DNA of 64,000 bases from an uncultured Collinsella sp. (GTDB lineage Bacteria; Actinomycetota; Coriobacteriia; Coriobacteriales; Coriobacteriaceae): positions 1-64,000 of the forward strand of contig CAKUON010000007.1 of the NCBI GenBank assembly GCA_934668875.1, in the 5' to 3' direction. The notes under the pieces were generated by a model that was not told the DNA's origin, made no database searches, and worked only from the letters and a program-made list of their open reading frames with translations. The translations under genes were made by a program, and so were the position numbers. Of this stretch, positions 54,506-62,580 are shown one piece after another; within the stretch, counting starts at the first letter, position 1, and every line of letters starts with the position of its first letter.

Positions 54506-55162
54506 GTGAACGAGACCGTACGTCGCTTTTTGCCGATGGTCGATTTCCTGGAGCAGATACTCGGCAAAAACAGCGAAATCGTGCTGCACGATTTCTCGGA
54601 TCCCGACCACGCCATCGTCGATATTCGCAACGGCATCGTGAGCGGCCGCAAGGTCGGCGGTCCCGCCACCGATCTGGCACTCAAGATCATGCACGACGCC
54701 AAGTATCGCGACCTGCCGTTTATTACGGGCTACGAGGGCCGCGGCGCCGGCGGCAAGACGCTGGAGTCCGCGACGTTCTTTATCCGCGAGGATAACGAGA
54801 TCGTCGGTATGCTCTGCGTCAACACCGACCTCTCGACCGTGCGCTCCATCAACACCATGGCGCAGCAGCTCATGGCGTGCTTCGACGCAGCGCCGACGCG
54901 CACGGAGCCCGCCCCTATCGAGGTCGAAAGCCTTTCGGAGTCCACCCAGGAGCTCATCGACCGCAGCATTGCCGAGTTGCTGAGCGCGCGCGGGCTGGAT
55001 GTAGCGTCGCTTGGTCAGAGCGACCGCGTGGACGTCATTCGCCACCTCAACGGCAACGGGGTGTTCATGCTCAAGGGCGCCGTGGCCTGCGCTGCCACCG
55101 CGTTGGGCATCTCGGAGCCCAGCGTGTACCGCTACCTGCAAAAAGTCCGCAAGGAGGGCTAA
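54506..55162 (+). CDS. YheO/DauR-like transcriptional regulator (operon B)
   Basis: Protein of 218 aa and paralogue of the regulator at 39594. The PAS-like sensor shows KNSEIVLHDFSDPDHAIVDIRNGIVSGRKVGGPATD and SATFFIREDNEIVGMLCVNTD. The C-terminal helix-turn-helix is ACAATALGISEPSVYRYLQKV. It initiates at GTG, 6 nt after AAAGGAG; upstream in-frame ATGs lack a site. Divergence from the purine permease gene suggests it controls operon B, probably in response to a purine or breakdown product. Confidence 0.88.
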   Translation: MNETVRRFLPMVDFLEQILGKNSEIVLHDFSDPDHAIVDIRNGIVSGRKVGGPATDLALKIMHDAKYRDLPFITGYEGRGAGGKTLESATFFIREDNEIVGMLCVNTDLSTVRSINTMAQQLMACFDAAPTRTEPAPIEVESLSESTQELIDRSIAELLSARGLDVASLGQSDRVDVIRHLNGNGVFMLKGAVACAATALGISEPSVYRYLQKVRKEG

Positions 55163-55206
55163 CGAGCAAAATGGAGCGCGACTCCACAAGCGATTCGTCA
55201 CTTGAC

Positions 55207-55245
55207 AAAAGACCCTGCAGCTCGCACGCGCTGCAGGGTCTTTTT
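55207..55245. terminator. Bidirectional terminator
   Basis: AAAAGACCCTGCAG/CTGCAGGGTCTTTT stem with a 10-nt loop and T-runs on both strands, between the convergent operon B regulator gene and ridA. Confidence 0.93.
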
Positions 55246-55274
55246 GCATGTCATGTTTAGTTGTGGCCAACGCC

Positions 55275-55652
55275 TTAGAGGGCGGCGACAACCTCAATCT
55301 CGACCAGACCGCCGGCCGGAAGGGCGGCAACCTGGAAGGCGCTGCGCGCGGGGAACGGAGCCACGAACTTGGAGGCGTAGATCTCGTTCACGGCAGCGAA
55401 GTCGGCGATGTCGGCCAGGTAGACCGTGGTCTTGACGACATCGGCAAAGGTGGCGCCGGCAGCGGTCAGCAGGGCCTCGACGTTGGCGAGGGACTGCTTG
55501 GCCTGGGCCTCGACGCCCTCGGGCATCTTGCCGGTCGCGGGATCGATGCCCAGCTGGCCGGACAGGAACACCATGTTGCCGGTCTGGATACCAGGGGAAT
55601 ACGGGCCGATGGCTGCGGGTGCGTTATCGGAAGACACGACGGTCTTGCTCAT
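55275..55652 (-). CDS. ridA: RidA/YjgF family enamine/imine deaminase
   Basis: Small trimeric deaminase (125 aa, normal length) that hydrolyses reactive 2-aminoacrylate to pyruvate and ammonia. It has SSDNAPAAIGPYSPGIQ, FLSGQLGIDP and the catalytic-Arg region PFPARSAFQVAALPAGGLVEIEVVA. The start at 55652 follows AAGGAG; a longer in-frame reading lacks a site. Its placement next to the purine island fits YgeX, whose reaction passes through aminoacrylate. Confidence 0.95.
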   Translation of the reverse strand: MSKTVVSSDNAPAAIGPYSPGIQTGNMVFLSGQLGIDPATGKMPEGVEAQAKQSLANVEALLTAAGATFADVVKTTVYLADIADFAAVNEIYASKFVAPFPARSAFQVAALPAGGLVEIEVVAAL

Positions 55653-55950
55653 GTTTTTCTCCTTACAAGTAAAAGGGAACGGGAGCGCGGCGTTCACACC
55701 GGGAGGCACAGTTCGGTCTGAACACCGCGCTTGATTGGGATAGTACTCAAGGTTTCCGCGCGATGCAAGATTATTATCACGTTGCGAGAATATTTTATCG
55801 CCCAACGGTTTCCCCGGACCGTTGAACGGTTCTCCACGGGGTCAGCCAGCCCAAGCTGCTGAAGACTTTATCCCGCTTGGAGCACGGGCATCGTCCATCG
55901 CGACGGCACCACTATACTTTTGAGTATCTGAGCATTTTGAAAGGCAGGAT

Positions 55951-58446
55951 ATGACCGCAACCGCCAGTCGAACCACCAACCGCAGACCCGAGCTTTTGGC
56001 GCCCGCCGGAGGGCCCGAGCCCTTTGCCGCCGCACTCGCCGCCGGGGCAGACGCCATCTACTGCGGCATGGGCAGCTTCAACGCACGCCGCAAGGCCACC
56101 AACTTTACCGACGAGGCCTTTGAGCAGGCCTGCCGCGCCGCGCACCTGGCCGGCTCGCGCGTCTACGTCACGGTCAACATCGTCATCAAGGAATCCGAGA
56201 TGAGCGATGCGCTGCAGCTCATCCATCGCTGCTCCACGCTGGGCGCCGACGCCTTCATTATCCAGGACTGGGGCCTGTTCTTTGAGGTCAAGCGCACCAT
56301 GCCCGGCATCGAGACGCATATCTCGACCCAGGCGAACATCCACGACGACCGCGGAACCCTTTGGTGCCGCGAGCAGGGCGCCGACCGCGTGACCCTCTCG
56401 CGCGAGCTTTCCATCGACGAGATTGCCGCCATTCACGATGCCGCGCCCGATGTGGACCTTGAGGTCTTTAGCCACGGCGCCATCTGCTTTTGCTACTCGG
56501 GCCTGTGCCTGCTTTCGAGCTTTGCCATGGCGGGGCGATCGGCCAACCGCGGCATGTGCGCCCAGCCCTGCCGCCTGCCCTACGAGCTGATCGACGAGAA
56601 CGGTCGCGCGCTCTCCCCCGCCGGCCGCGAGCGCGCGCTATGCCCGCGTGACACCAACACCTCACAGCTTGTTCGCCGCCTGTATGACGCCGGCGCCGCG
56701 TCGCTCAAGCTCGAGGGCCGCATGAAGGCGCCCGATTACGTGTACTCCATCGTCGACGTGTATCGTCATCAGATTGATGACATGCTGGCCGGAACCACCG
56801 TTGCCAAGGACGAGATAGCCGCCCGCCAGCGCCAGCTCAAGCGCTGCTTTAATCGCGACTTTACGCACGCCTACCAGGATGGCACCTCGGGCGACGAGAT
56901 GATGAGCTACGAGCGCTCCAACAACCGCGGCCAGATTGTGGGCACGGTGCTGGGCAGCCGTCTGGCCAACCGCGATGTACGCGGACTCAAGCCCGACGAT
57001 CGCCGTCGCCGCGCCGCCATCGCCCGCATTGAGCTGTTTGAGCCCGTGGGCAAGGGCGACCTGCTGGAGCTTCGCCACGATAACGAATTTGACCAGTTCC
57101 TGACCACCATTGCCGCCGATGATGCCGCCGCGGGCGACATCATCGAATGCCGCGTGCCCCGCAGCATGCCCGAGGGTTGCCGCGTCCGCGTGATTCGCAG
57201 TCAGCGTGCCATCGACGCCGCCGGCGCCGCGCTCAAGCGCGATGTGCTGCACCGCCGCGCCGTAGACGTGTCCGTTGTGGCGCGTCTGGGCGAGCCGTTT
57301 GCCGTTACGCTCACCTGTTGCGACGATCCTTCGCTTACGGCCACGGCCACGGGCTTTACCGTCGAGGCTGCCAAGACCCGCGCCGTCGAGGCATCCGATC
57401 TGGTTGAGCACGTCGGGCGCATGGGCTCCTCTCCCTTTGAGGCCGCAAGCTTTGACGTTTCGCTCGACGCCGGCTGCGGTATGGGCTTTTCCGCCGTGCA
57501 CAAGGTGCGCGCCGCCGCTTGTAAGGCGCTGGAAGAGGCCATTCTGACACCGTACGAGGAGCGCGCAAAAACGCTCGAGCTGCCGGCGATTGTAACCAGT
57601 GATTCCCGCCCCGCACCCGAGCACTACCGCGATGAGCCGCAGATTTGCGCCACCGTCACCTCGCTCGAGGCCGCCGAGGCCGCTCGCGCCGAGGGTGTAA
57701 CGCGCATCTACATGACCACCAACGCGCTCGATGCGGCCGAGCTCTCCCCCGCCGATACGTTTGAGCAGGGCATTGTACCCGTGCTCGATGAGGTCTGCCG
57801 CGCCGTTGACCATGTCCGCGTTGACCCATGGGTTGTTGCCGGCGCCACGGTCGCTATTGGCAACATCTCTGAGCTTGCCCTGGCCGCCCAGGTTGGCGCC
57901 ACGGCCGAGATTCGCTCTTGCCTGCCGGTACACAACATGCCCTGCATGGAGGCGCTTGCCGAGCGCGGAGCCGGTGCGTTTTGGCTCTCGCCCGAGATCA
58001 CGCTCGACGAGATTGTCTCGCTCGGCGCCGCCGCGCCCGCGGCTCTAGGCATCACCGTCTTTGGCCGCCCGCGCGTCATGACAAGCGAGCATTGCATTCT
58101 GCAGGTTGCCAACGGCTGCATCCACGATTGTGCCAACTGCCGCTTGCGTGCCCGCAAGCTCTCGCTCAAGAATATCGACGGCAAGGTCATGCCCGTCCGC
58201 ACCGACATCCACGGCCGCTCTCGCCTGTACGACGCCTACCCCATCGACCTCACGCCACAGGTTCCTCAGCTACTCGATGCCGGCGTGCGTCGTCTCATGG
58301 TGGACGGAACGCTGCTCGAGACGGATGAGGTGGGCCGTGCCGTCTCCCGCGTCCGTCGTGCCGTCGAAGCAGCGCAGGCCGGCCGCAAGCCCGCCGCCCG
58401 CCTACGCGGGGCGACCTCGGGCTGCATGTTTGTGGGAATCAGCTAA
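55951..58446 (+). CDS. U32 family peptidase-like protein, long form (RlhA-like)
   Basis: Protein of 831 aa. It begins RPELLAPAGGPEPFAAALAAGADAIYCGMG and carries the U32 signature EVFSHGAICFCYSGLCLLS plus GMCAQPCRLPYE. A second barrel-like region near residues 550-780 ends in CIHDCANCRLRARK, a possible metal or Fe-S site. Such long forms match the RlhA group, which hydroxylates a 23S rRNA cytidine in E. coli. It starts with ATG after AAAGGCAGG. The RluA-type synthase gene follows after 15 bp, consistent with an RNA-modification pair. Confidence 0.88.
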   Translation: MTATASRTTNRRPELLAPAGGPEPFAAALAAGADAIYCGMGSFNARRKATNFTDEAFEQACRAAHLAGSRVYVTVNIVIKESEMSDALQLIHRCSTLGADAFIIQDWGLFFEVKRTMPGIETHISTQANIHDDRGTLWCREQGADRVTLSRELSIDEIAAIHDAAPDVDLEVFSHGAICFCYSGLCLLSSFAMAGRSANRGMCAQPCRLPYELIDENGRALSPAGRERALCPRDTNTSQLVRRLYDAGAASLKLEGRMKAPDYVYSIVDVYRHQIDDMLAGTTVAKDEIAARQRQLKRCFNRDFTHAYQDGTSGDEMMSYERSNNRGQIVGTVLGSRLANRDVRGLKPDDRRRRAAIARIELFEPVGKGDLLELRHDNEFDQFLTTIAADDAAAGDIIECRVPRSMPEGCRVRVIRSQRAIDAAGAALKRDVLHRRAVDVSVVARLGEPFAVTLTCCDDPSLTATATGFTVEAAKTRAVEASDLVEHVGRMGSSPFEAASFDVSLDAGCGMGFSAVHKVRAAACKALEEAILTPYEERAKTLELPAIVTSDSRPAPEHYRDEPQICATVTSLEAAEAARAEGVTRIYMTTNALDAAELSPADTFEQGIVPVLDEVCRAVDHVRVDPWVVAGATVAIGNISELALAAQVGATAEIRSCLPVHNMPCMEALAERGAGAFWLSPEITLDEIVSLGAAAPAALGITVFGRPRVMTSEHCILQVANGCIHDCANCRLRARKLSLKNIDGKVMPVRTDIHGRSRLYDAYPIDLTPQVPQLLDAGVRRLMVDGTLLETDEVGRAVSRVRRAVEAAQAGRKPAARLRGATSGCMFVGIS

Positions 58447-58461
58447 CCGAAAGGCTTACAC

Positions 58462-59121
58462 GTGAACGAAGAACCTCAAGTCCTCTATTGCGACGCCTGG
58501 CTCATGGCCATCGACAAGCCCGCCGGCATGATCGTCCACGGCGACGGCACCGGCGAGCGCACGCTCACCGACTACGCCAGCGACCTGCTGCTGGCGATGG
58601 GCGACGGCTTTGCCGCGACCGACATGCAACCGCTCAATCGCCTGGACCGCAACACCACCGGCGTGGTGCTGTTCTCGCTCGACAAGCAGACGCAGCCCGC
58701 CTTTGACCAGATGGTCATCGACCACGCTTTCGAAAAGCACTATCTGGCGCTCGCCGAGGGCAAAATCGACTGGAACGAGAAGCTCATCGACAAGCCTATC
58801 GCCCGCGACCGCCACGATAGCCGCAAGATGCGCGTTGGCGCCAGCGGCAAGCCATCTCAGACGCGCGTCAAGGTACTCAAGCGCCTTAAAAGCCGCCGCG
58901 GCCTGCCCACGCGCTCGTATATTGATGTCGAGCTACTCACCGGCCGCAAGCACCAGATCCGCGTACACCTGGCAAGCGAGCATCATCCCCTGGTTGGCGA
59001 CGACCTGTACGGAACGCCGCGCCCCTGCGGCCTGATGCTCCACGCCCACAGCGTGTTCTTCACGCATCCCGTAACCGGCGAGCACATTCACATCGAAGCC
59101 CCTTGCCCCTGGGAGCCCTAA
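58462..59121 (+). CDS. RluA-family pseudouridine synthase
   Basis: Short RluA-type enzyme (219 aa) without an S4 domain. The catalytic Asp is in PLNRLDRNTTGVVLFS, and LTGRKHQIRVHLASEHHPLVGDDLYG is the conserved C-terminal block. It initiates at GTG. It is cotranscribed with the U32 gene. The substrate (rRNA or tRNA position) cannot be told. Confidence 0.93.
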   Translation: MNEEPQVLYCDAWLMAIDKPAGMIVHGDGTGERTLTDYASDLLLAMGDGFAATDMQPLNRLDRNTTGVVLFSLDKQTQPAFDQMVIDHAFEKHYLALAEGKIDWNEKLIDKPIARDRHDSRKMRVGASGKPSQTRVKVLKRLKSRRGLPTRSYIDVELLTGRKHQIRVHLASEHHPLVGDDLYGTPRPCGLMLHAHSVFFTHPVTGEHIHIEAPCPWEP

Positions 59122-59158
59122 ACCACCACAAAGGGGACAGGCACCTTTGTGGTGGTTT
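59120..59158 (+). terminator. Hairpin after the RluA gene, with GGGGACAGG box
   Basis: Perfect 15-bp stem AAACCACCACAAAGG with its complement and a 9-nt loop, touching the stop codon and ending in Ts. The loop reads GGACAGGCA, so the element also carries a GGGGACAGGCACC box like REP-type repeats. Confidence 0.7.
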
Positions 59159-59193
59159 TGCCGCAACGGCTCAGCCGCGGTCCCAAAACGTCG

Positions 59194-59401
59194 CGATCTG
59201 TAACAGTTAGAACCCATTTTCCGGTCTATCTGTTACAGATCGAGACATTCGAATCCCCCTTAAGGGAAAATCTCAATCTGTAACAGTAACTCGGCAAAAT
59301 CAGCCTCAGATGTTATAGATTTAGACAAACCACCAGCGTCGCCCCAAACAATCTCAATCTGTAACATCTAGTCTGCTTTTAACGGTCTGGTTGTTACAGA
59401 T
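59194..59401. repeat. Three tandem ATCTGTAACA hairpin units
   Basis: Each unit has ATCTGTAACA and its complement TGTTACAGAT about 25 nt apart. Unit 1 is 59194-59242 (13-bp perfect arms), unit 2 is 59276-59320 (one G-U-type mismatch) and unit 3 is 59357-59401. Spacers differ. Units 2 and 3 share AATCTCAATCTG before and TTAGACAAACC after, so the repeat is longer than the hairpin. They lie between convergent genes with no open reading frame. Confidence 0.8.
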
Positions 59402-59423
59402 TTAGACAAACCGGCAGACAACG

Positions 59424-59459
59424 AAAGCGGCAACGCCCGTAATGGATGTTGCCGCTTTT
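59424..59459. terminator. Hairpin between the RluA and DeoR genes
   Basis: AAAGCGGCAAC/GTTGCCGCTTT stem with a 14-nt loop. The better T-run is on the plus strand, but it also ends the minus-strand deoR-type gene. Confidence 0.75.
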
Positions 59460-59503
59460 CTATTGAGAAAACTAAATGGTTTTGGCCTTACTTCGCCCCG
59501 TTG

Positions 59504-60250
59504 CTAGACCGTTATGACGTTTTCCATCGCCTGGTACTTGGCGGGCACCTCGCCCGCGGTGATAATCGTTGCGTCGCGGAAGTCCGCAAACTTGACGGGC
59601 GCCACCATGCCAAATTTGCTGGCATCCGAGATTACGAAGCGTTTGGCCGTATGGCGCATCGAGATGCGCTTGACCTGTGCCTCCTCGATATCGGGCGTCG
59701 TAAAGCCCTGCTCGGCGGCAATGCCGTTAGAGCCCCAAAAGCCGCAGTTGAAGTTGTAGCGGTCTAAGGTTGCCAAGGCATCGGGGCCAACGAGCGCCTC
59801 GGTCTCGGGCTTGAGCTCGCCACCCAGCACCACGGTGCGCATGCCGCGCAGGGCGAGATGCTGGGCATGGAGCACGGAGTCGGTCACATAGGTGACGCCG
59901 TCAAGGCGCGGAAGATGCTCGATGAGCCTGAGCGTCGTCGAACCCGAATCGATGTACACAAAGCTCTCGGGCTCCACGAGCGCCGCGGCGCGAGCGCAGA
60001 TGCGCTCCTTGTCGTCGTTATGGAGATCACTGCGCTCACTGATCGTTAAGTCGCGCGTCACGTGCGCGCGCTCAAGGCTTGTCGCGCCACCGTGCACCTT
60101 GGCGATGCGGTGCGCTCGGTCAAGTGTCTGCAGGTCGCGTCGAATGGTAGAAGCCGTCACACCCAGGGCATCGGCAAGCTCTGGCACCGTTACTGAGCCA
60201 GCCTGCTGCACCATCGAGACGATCGCATTGAGCCTATCTTCCGCGAGCAT
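59504..60250 (-). CDS. DeoR-family transcriptional regulator
   Basis: Protein of 248 aa with the DeoR winged helix (VTVPELADALGVTASTIRRDLQTLDRAHRIAKVHGGA) and the C-terminal sugar-phosphate sensor DeoRC (FVYIDSGSTTLRLIEHLP..MRTVVLGGELKPETEALVGP). It begins 3 bp after the oxidoreductase stop and probably regulates that operon in response to a sugar phosphate. It starts after GAGGAGGA. Confidence 0.92.
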   Translation of the reverse strand: MLAEDRLNAIVSMVQQAGSVTVPELADALGVTASTIRRDLQTLDRAHRIAKVHGGATSLERAHVTRDLTISERSDLHNDDKERICARAAALVEPESFVYIDSGSTTLRLIEHLPRLDGVTYVTDSVLHAQHLALRGMRTVVLGGELKPETEALVGPDALATLDRYNFNCGFWGSNGIAAEQGFTTPDIEEAQVKRISMRHTAKRFVISDASKFGMVAPVKFADFRDATIITAGEVPAKYQAMENVITV

Positions 60251-60253
60251 CGC

Positions 60254-61333
60254 TTACTCCTCCTCGGGGTAGACGACTCCCCAATCGGCGCGGAGCTTGG
60301 TCATAAGCTCCATAACATCAGAAGCATAATCCAGCAGCTCGCGCTTGGAGTCGTCGCCGGCAACGGCCTTCTCAAGATCGGCCATCTCATAGCAAAGGGC
60401 GTAAGCTTCGGTGCCGGCGTGGACCTCCTCGCGATGACCGTCCGCGGTCCACACGATCGTAGCGCGATCGGCGCGCGGATATTCGTTGACCTCGATATAG
60501 CAGTTGTCAAAGCTGATAACCGAGCGCTTGGGCTGCTTGGAGTGGAGCGTAAGGCTCACGACGCCCAGCTGCTGCTCGGCATTGCGGCAGACGATGCCGC
60601 CTGCAACATCGACGCCAGTCTCGCAGGTGTTGCCCAGCGAAACGACCTCGGCGGGCTGGCTCGCCATAAACAGGCGCATAACGGACAGTGCATACACGCC
60701 AATATCGAGCATGGCACCACCGGCAAGGTTGCGATTGTAGAAACGGTTGGTCAGGTCGCCGTACTCCTTGTAGCTACCAAAGTTGAGCTGAGCGAGGTTC
60801 ATGCGGCCGAACTCGCCGGCATCCATGCGACGGCGCAACTCTTGATACAAGGGCATGTGGAGCACCGTGGTAGCGTCCATAAGGACCACGTTGTGCTCGG
60901 CGGCAATGGCACGGGCCTCATCGAGTTCAGCGGAATTGAGGGTAATGGCCTTTTCGCAGAGCACGTGCTTGCCGGCTGCCAGGGCAGCGCGCAGATAGGT
61001 GATATGAGTGTTGTGCGGGGTAGTGATGTAGACGGCGTCGATGTCAGGATCGGCGTAGAGGTCCTCAACCGTGTCGTAGACCTTCTCGATGCCATACTGA
61101 TCGGCAAAAGCCTGAGCCTTGGACAGCGTGCGGTTGGCAACGCCCGCAAGCTTGCGGCCGGCAAGAGCAAGGGACTGAGCCATCTGGTTGGCGATAACGC
61201 CGCAACCGATCACGGCCCAACGGAGCTCGGGAGCCGTAAAAATATCGTCGGGGAACGGCTTGTCCTGGACCGAAGCGAACGCTGCTTTGGCGGCTGCCGC
61301 GGCGTCGAGCGGAGCCTGCTTGGAATCTGCCAT
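60254..61333 (-). CDS. Gfo/Idh/MocA family oxidoreductase
   Basis: NAD(P)-dependent sugar or inositol-type dehydrogenase (about 359 aa). It has the Rossmann motif WAVIGCGVIANQMAQSLALAG and ITTPHNTHITYLRAALAAGKHVLCEKAITLN, where EKA replaces the usual EKP. The substrate is unknown. Of two adjacent ATGs, the second (61333) is better spaced from AGGAGG. The gene heads an operon with the DeoR regulator. Its promoter region has repeated GCGCA/TACGCA boxes. Confidence 0.9.
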   Translation of the reverse strand: MADSKQAPLDAAAAAKAAFASVQDKPFPDDIFTAPELRWAVIGCGVIANQMAQSLALAGRKLAGVANRTLSKAQAFADQYGIEKVYDTVEDLYADPDIDAVYITTPHNTHITYLRAALAAGKHVLCEKAITLNSAELDEARAIAAEHNVVLMDATTVLHMPLYQELRRRMDAGEFGRMNLAQLNFGSYKEYGDLTNRFYNRNLAGGAMLDIGVYALSVMRLFMASQPAEVVSLGNTCETGVDVAGGIVCRNAEQQLGVVSLTLHSKQPKRSVISFDNCYIEVNEYPRADRATIVWTADGHREEVHAGTEAYALCYEMADLEKAVAGDDSKRELLDYASDVMELMTKLRADWGVVYPEEE

Positions 61334-61387
61334 CATGTGCCTCCTGTGTCATAGAACGTCTTGCATTTCGGATAGCTCTATATTCGC

Positions 61388-61517
61388 ACAAACACGCGCG
61401 TCTGTGCGCGTTTTTGCGTATCTCACCGCTATAAGGTCATTTTGCCCCGTAAACGGCGCATCTATACGCATATTCACGCAATCCCACGCACTAAAATACG
61501 CACAAATGCGCACTGGT
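61388..61517. promoter_or_regulatory. Promoter region with repeated TGCGC/TACGCA boxes
   Basis: Upstream of the oxidoreductase-deoR operon, GCGCAT, TACGCA, CACGCA, TACGCACAAATGCGCA and an inverted CGCACA..TGTGCG occur within 130 bp. Multiple short boxes of this kind suit DeoR-type operators. Confidence 0.4.
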
Positions 61518-61634
61518 CATTGCTCAGAGACAGGGGCTTATGCTTAGAACTCAAAAGACAGGATGATCCGCTTAGCCTCGTCACTCATGCGCGCTGCAGC
61601 TCAAAGGACCGCCCCTAACTGCCAACAGTATGCC

Positions 61635-61696
61635 CACTCATTTATGTCTGTCCCCAATGAGTGTTCTCACTCATTTAAGTCTGTCCCCAATGAGTG
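61635..61696. repeat. Two copies of the 29-bp hairpin repeat
   Basis: Units 61635-61663 and 61668-61696 start CACTCATTTA and end AATGAGTG around GTCTGTCCCC. The second is identical to the unit at 8307-8335, and the first differs by one base. They lie next to the break point of the ribosomal cluster. Confidence 0.85.
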
Positions 61697-61712
61697 CAAT
61701 GAGTAGGGATAG

Positions 61713-61748
61713 AAAAAGGCCCGGGTGCCGTGGGGCATCCGGGCCTTT
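61713..61748 (-). terminator. Terminator after rplX
   Basis: Minus-strand stem GGCCCGGATGCCC/GGCACCCGGGCC with a short loop and five Ts, 27 bp past rplX. It ends the proximal ribosomal operon, so read-through to rplE is not expected. Confidence 0.92.
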
Positions 61749-61774
61749 GCTAGCAACTTGATGTTGCGGGCAGC

Positions 61775-62080
61775 TTAGAACTTGTGGCCGCACTTCTTGC
61801 AGACGCGCAGCTTGTTCTTGCCGTCCTTCTCGTGACCGACGCGGGTAACCTTACCGCACTCGGGGCAAACGAGATTGACGTTGGAGGCATCGATGGGAGC
61901 CTCCTGCGAAACGATGCCGCCCTGCTGGTTGGCAGCGTTGGGCTTGACGGCCTTCTTGACGACCGAAACGCCCTCGACAACGACCTTGTTCTCGGCGGGG
62001 AGAGCACGCAGGATAACGCCCTGCTTGCCGCGATCCTTACCAGAGAGAACCTGGACCTTATCGCCCTTCTTGATATACAT
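61775..62080 (-). CDS. rplX: Ribosomal protein L24
   Basis: 50S assembly initiator (101 aa) with the KOW segment [21 protein letters not shown] and a C-terminal zinc-like [19 protein letters not shown]. It is normally followed by rplE; here a terminator follows instead. Confidence 0.97.
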   Translation of the reverse strand: MYIKKGDKVQVLSGKDRGKQGVILRALPAENKVVVEGVSVVKKAVKPNAANQQGGIVSQEAPIDASNVNLVCPECGKVTRVGHEKDGKNKLRVCKKCGHKF

Positions 62081-62093
62081 ATATCTCCCCTAA

Positions 62094-62462
62094 CTACAGG
62101 GTCTCGGGAGCGAGCGAGACGATCTTCATGTACTTCTTGTCACGAAGCTCGCGAGCGACGGGCCCGAAGATACGGGTGCCGACGGGCGAACCATCGTTGT
62201 TGATGACAACGCAGGCGTTCTCATCAAAGCGAATGTAGGAGCCATCCTTGCGGCGGATCTCCTTAACGGTGCGAACGACGACGCAACGGACAACGTCCTT
62301 CTTCTTGACGTTGGCGCCAGGGGTAGCCTCCTGGACAGCACCGATGAACACATCGCCGATGCCTGCATAACGACGCTTGGAACCGCCAAGCACCTTGATG
62401 CAGCGAATCTTGCGAGCGCCGGAGTTGTCGGCGACGTTCAGCATGGTTTGCATCTGAATCAT
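62094..62462 (-). CDS. rplN: Ribosomal protein L14
   Basis: 50S protein (122 aa) with [19 protein letters not shown] and a C-terminal [10 protein letters not shown]. It starts after GGAGG. A 118-bp gap with a long imperfect hairpin separates it from rpsQ. Confidence 0.98.
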   Translation of the reverse strand: MIQMQTMLNVADNSGARKIRCIKVLGGSKRRYAGIGDVFIGAVQEATPGANVKKKDVVRCVVVRTVKEIRRKDGSYIRFDENACVVINNDGSPVGTRIFGPVARELRDKKYMKIVSLAPETL

Positions 62463-62487
62463 GGTAGATGTTCCTCCGAACTAAGAA

Positions 62488-62553
62488 CCGAAGAGAGGTG
62501 CGCAGCCTGTATACGGCCCGTGGTATGCAAGCCAGGCATACGCACATCTTCGG
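62488..62553 (-). promoter_or_regulatory. Hairpin in the rpsQ-rplN gap
   Basis: CCGAAGA (62488-62494) pairs with TCTTCGG (62547-62553), and GGTGCG/CGCACA text inside can extend it. Gaps this long are unusual in this operon, so a regulatory or processing role is possible. Confidence 0.35.
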
Positions 62554-62580
62554 AAACGTACAAGTCGTAAGAGCGACTGC

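Noticed and set aside
59194..59401. Possible CRISPR array
   Set aside because: Only three inverted units with unequal spacing and hairpin loops rather than spacers, and no cas gene in the window.
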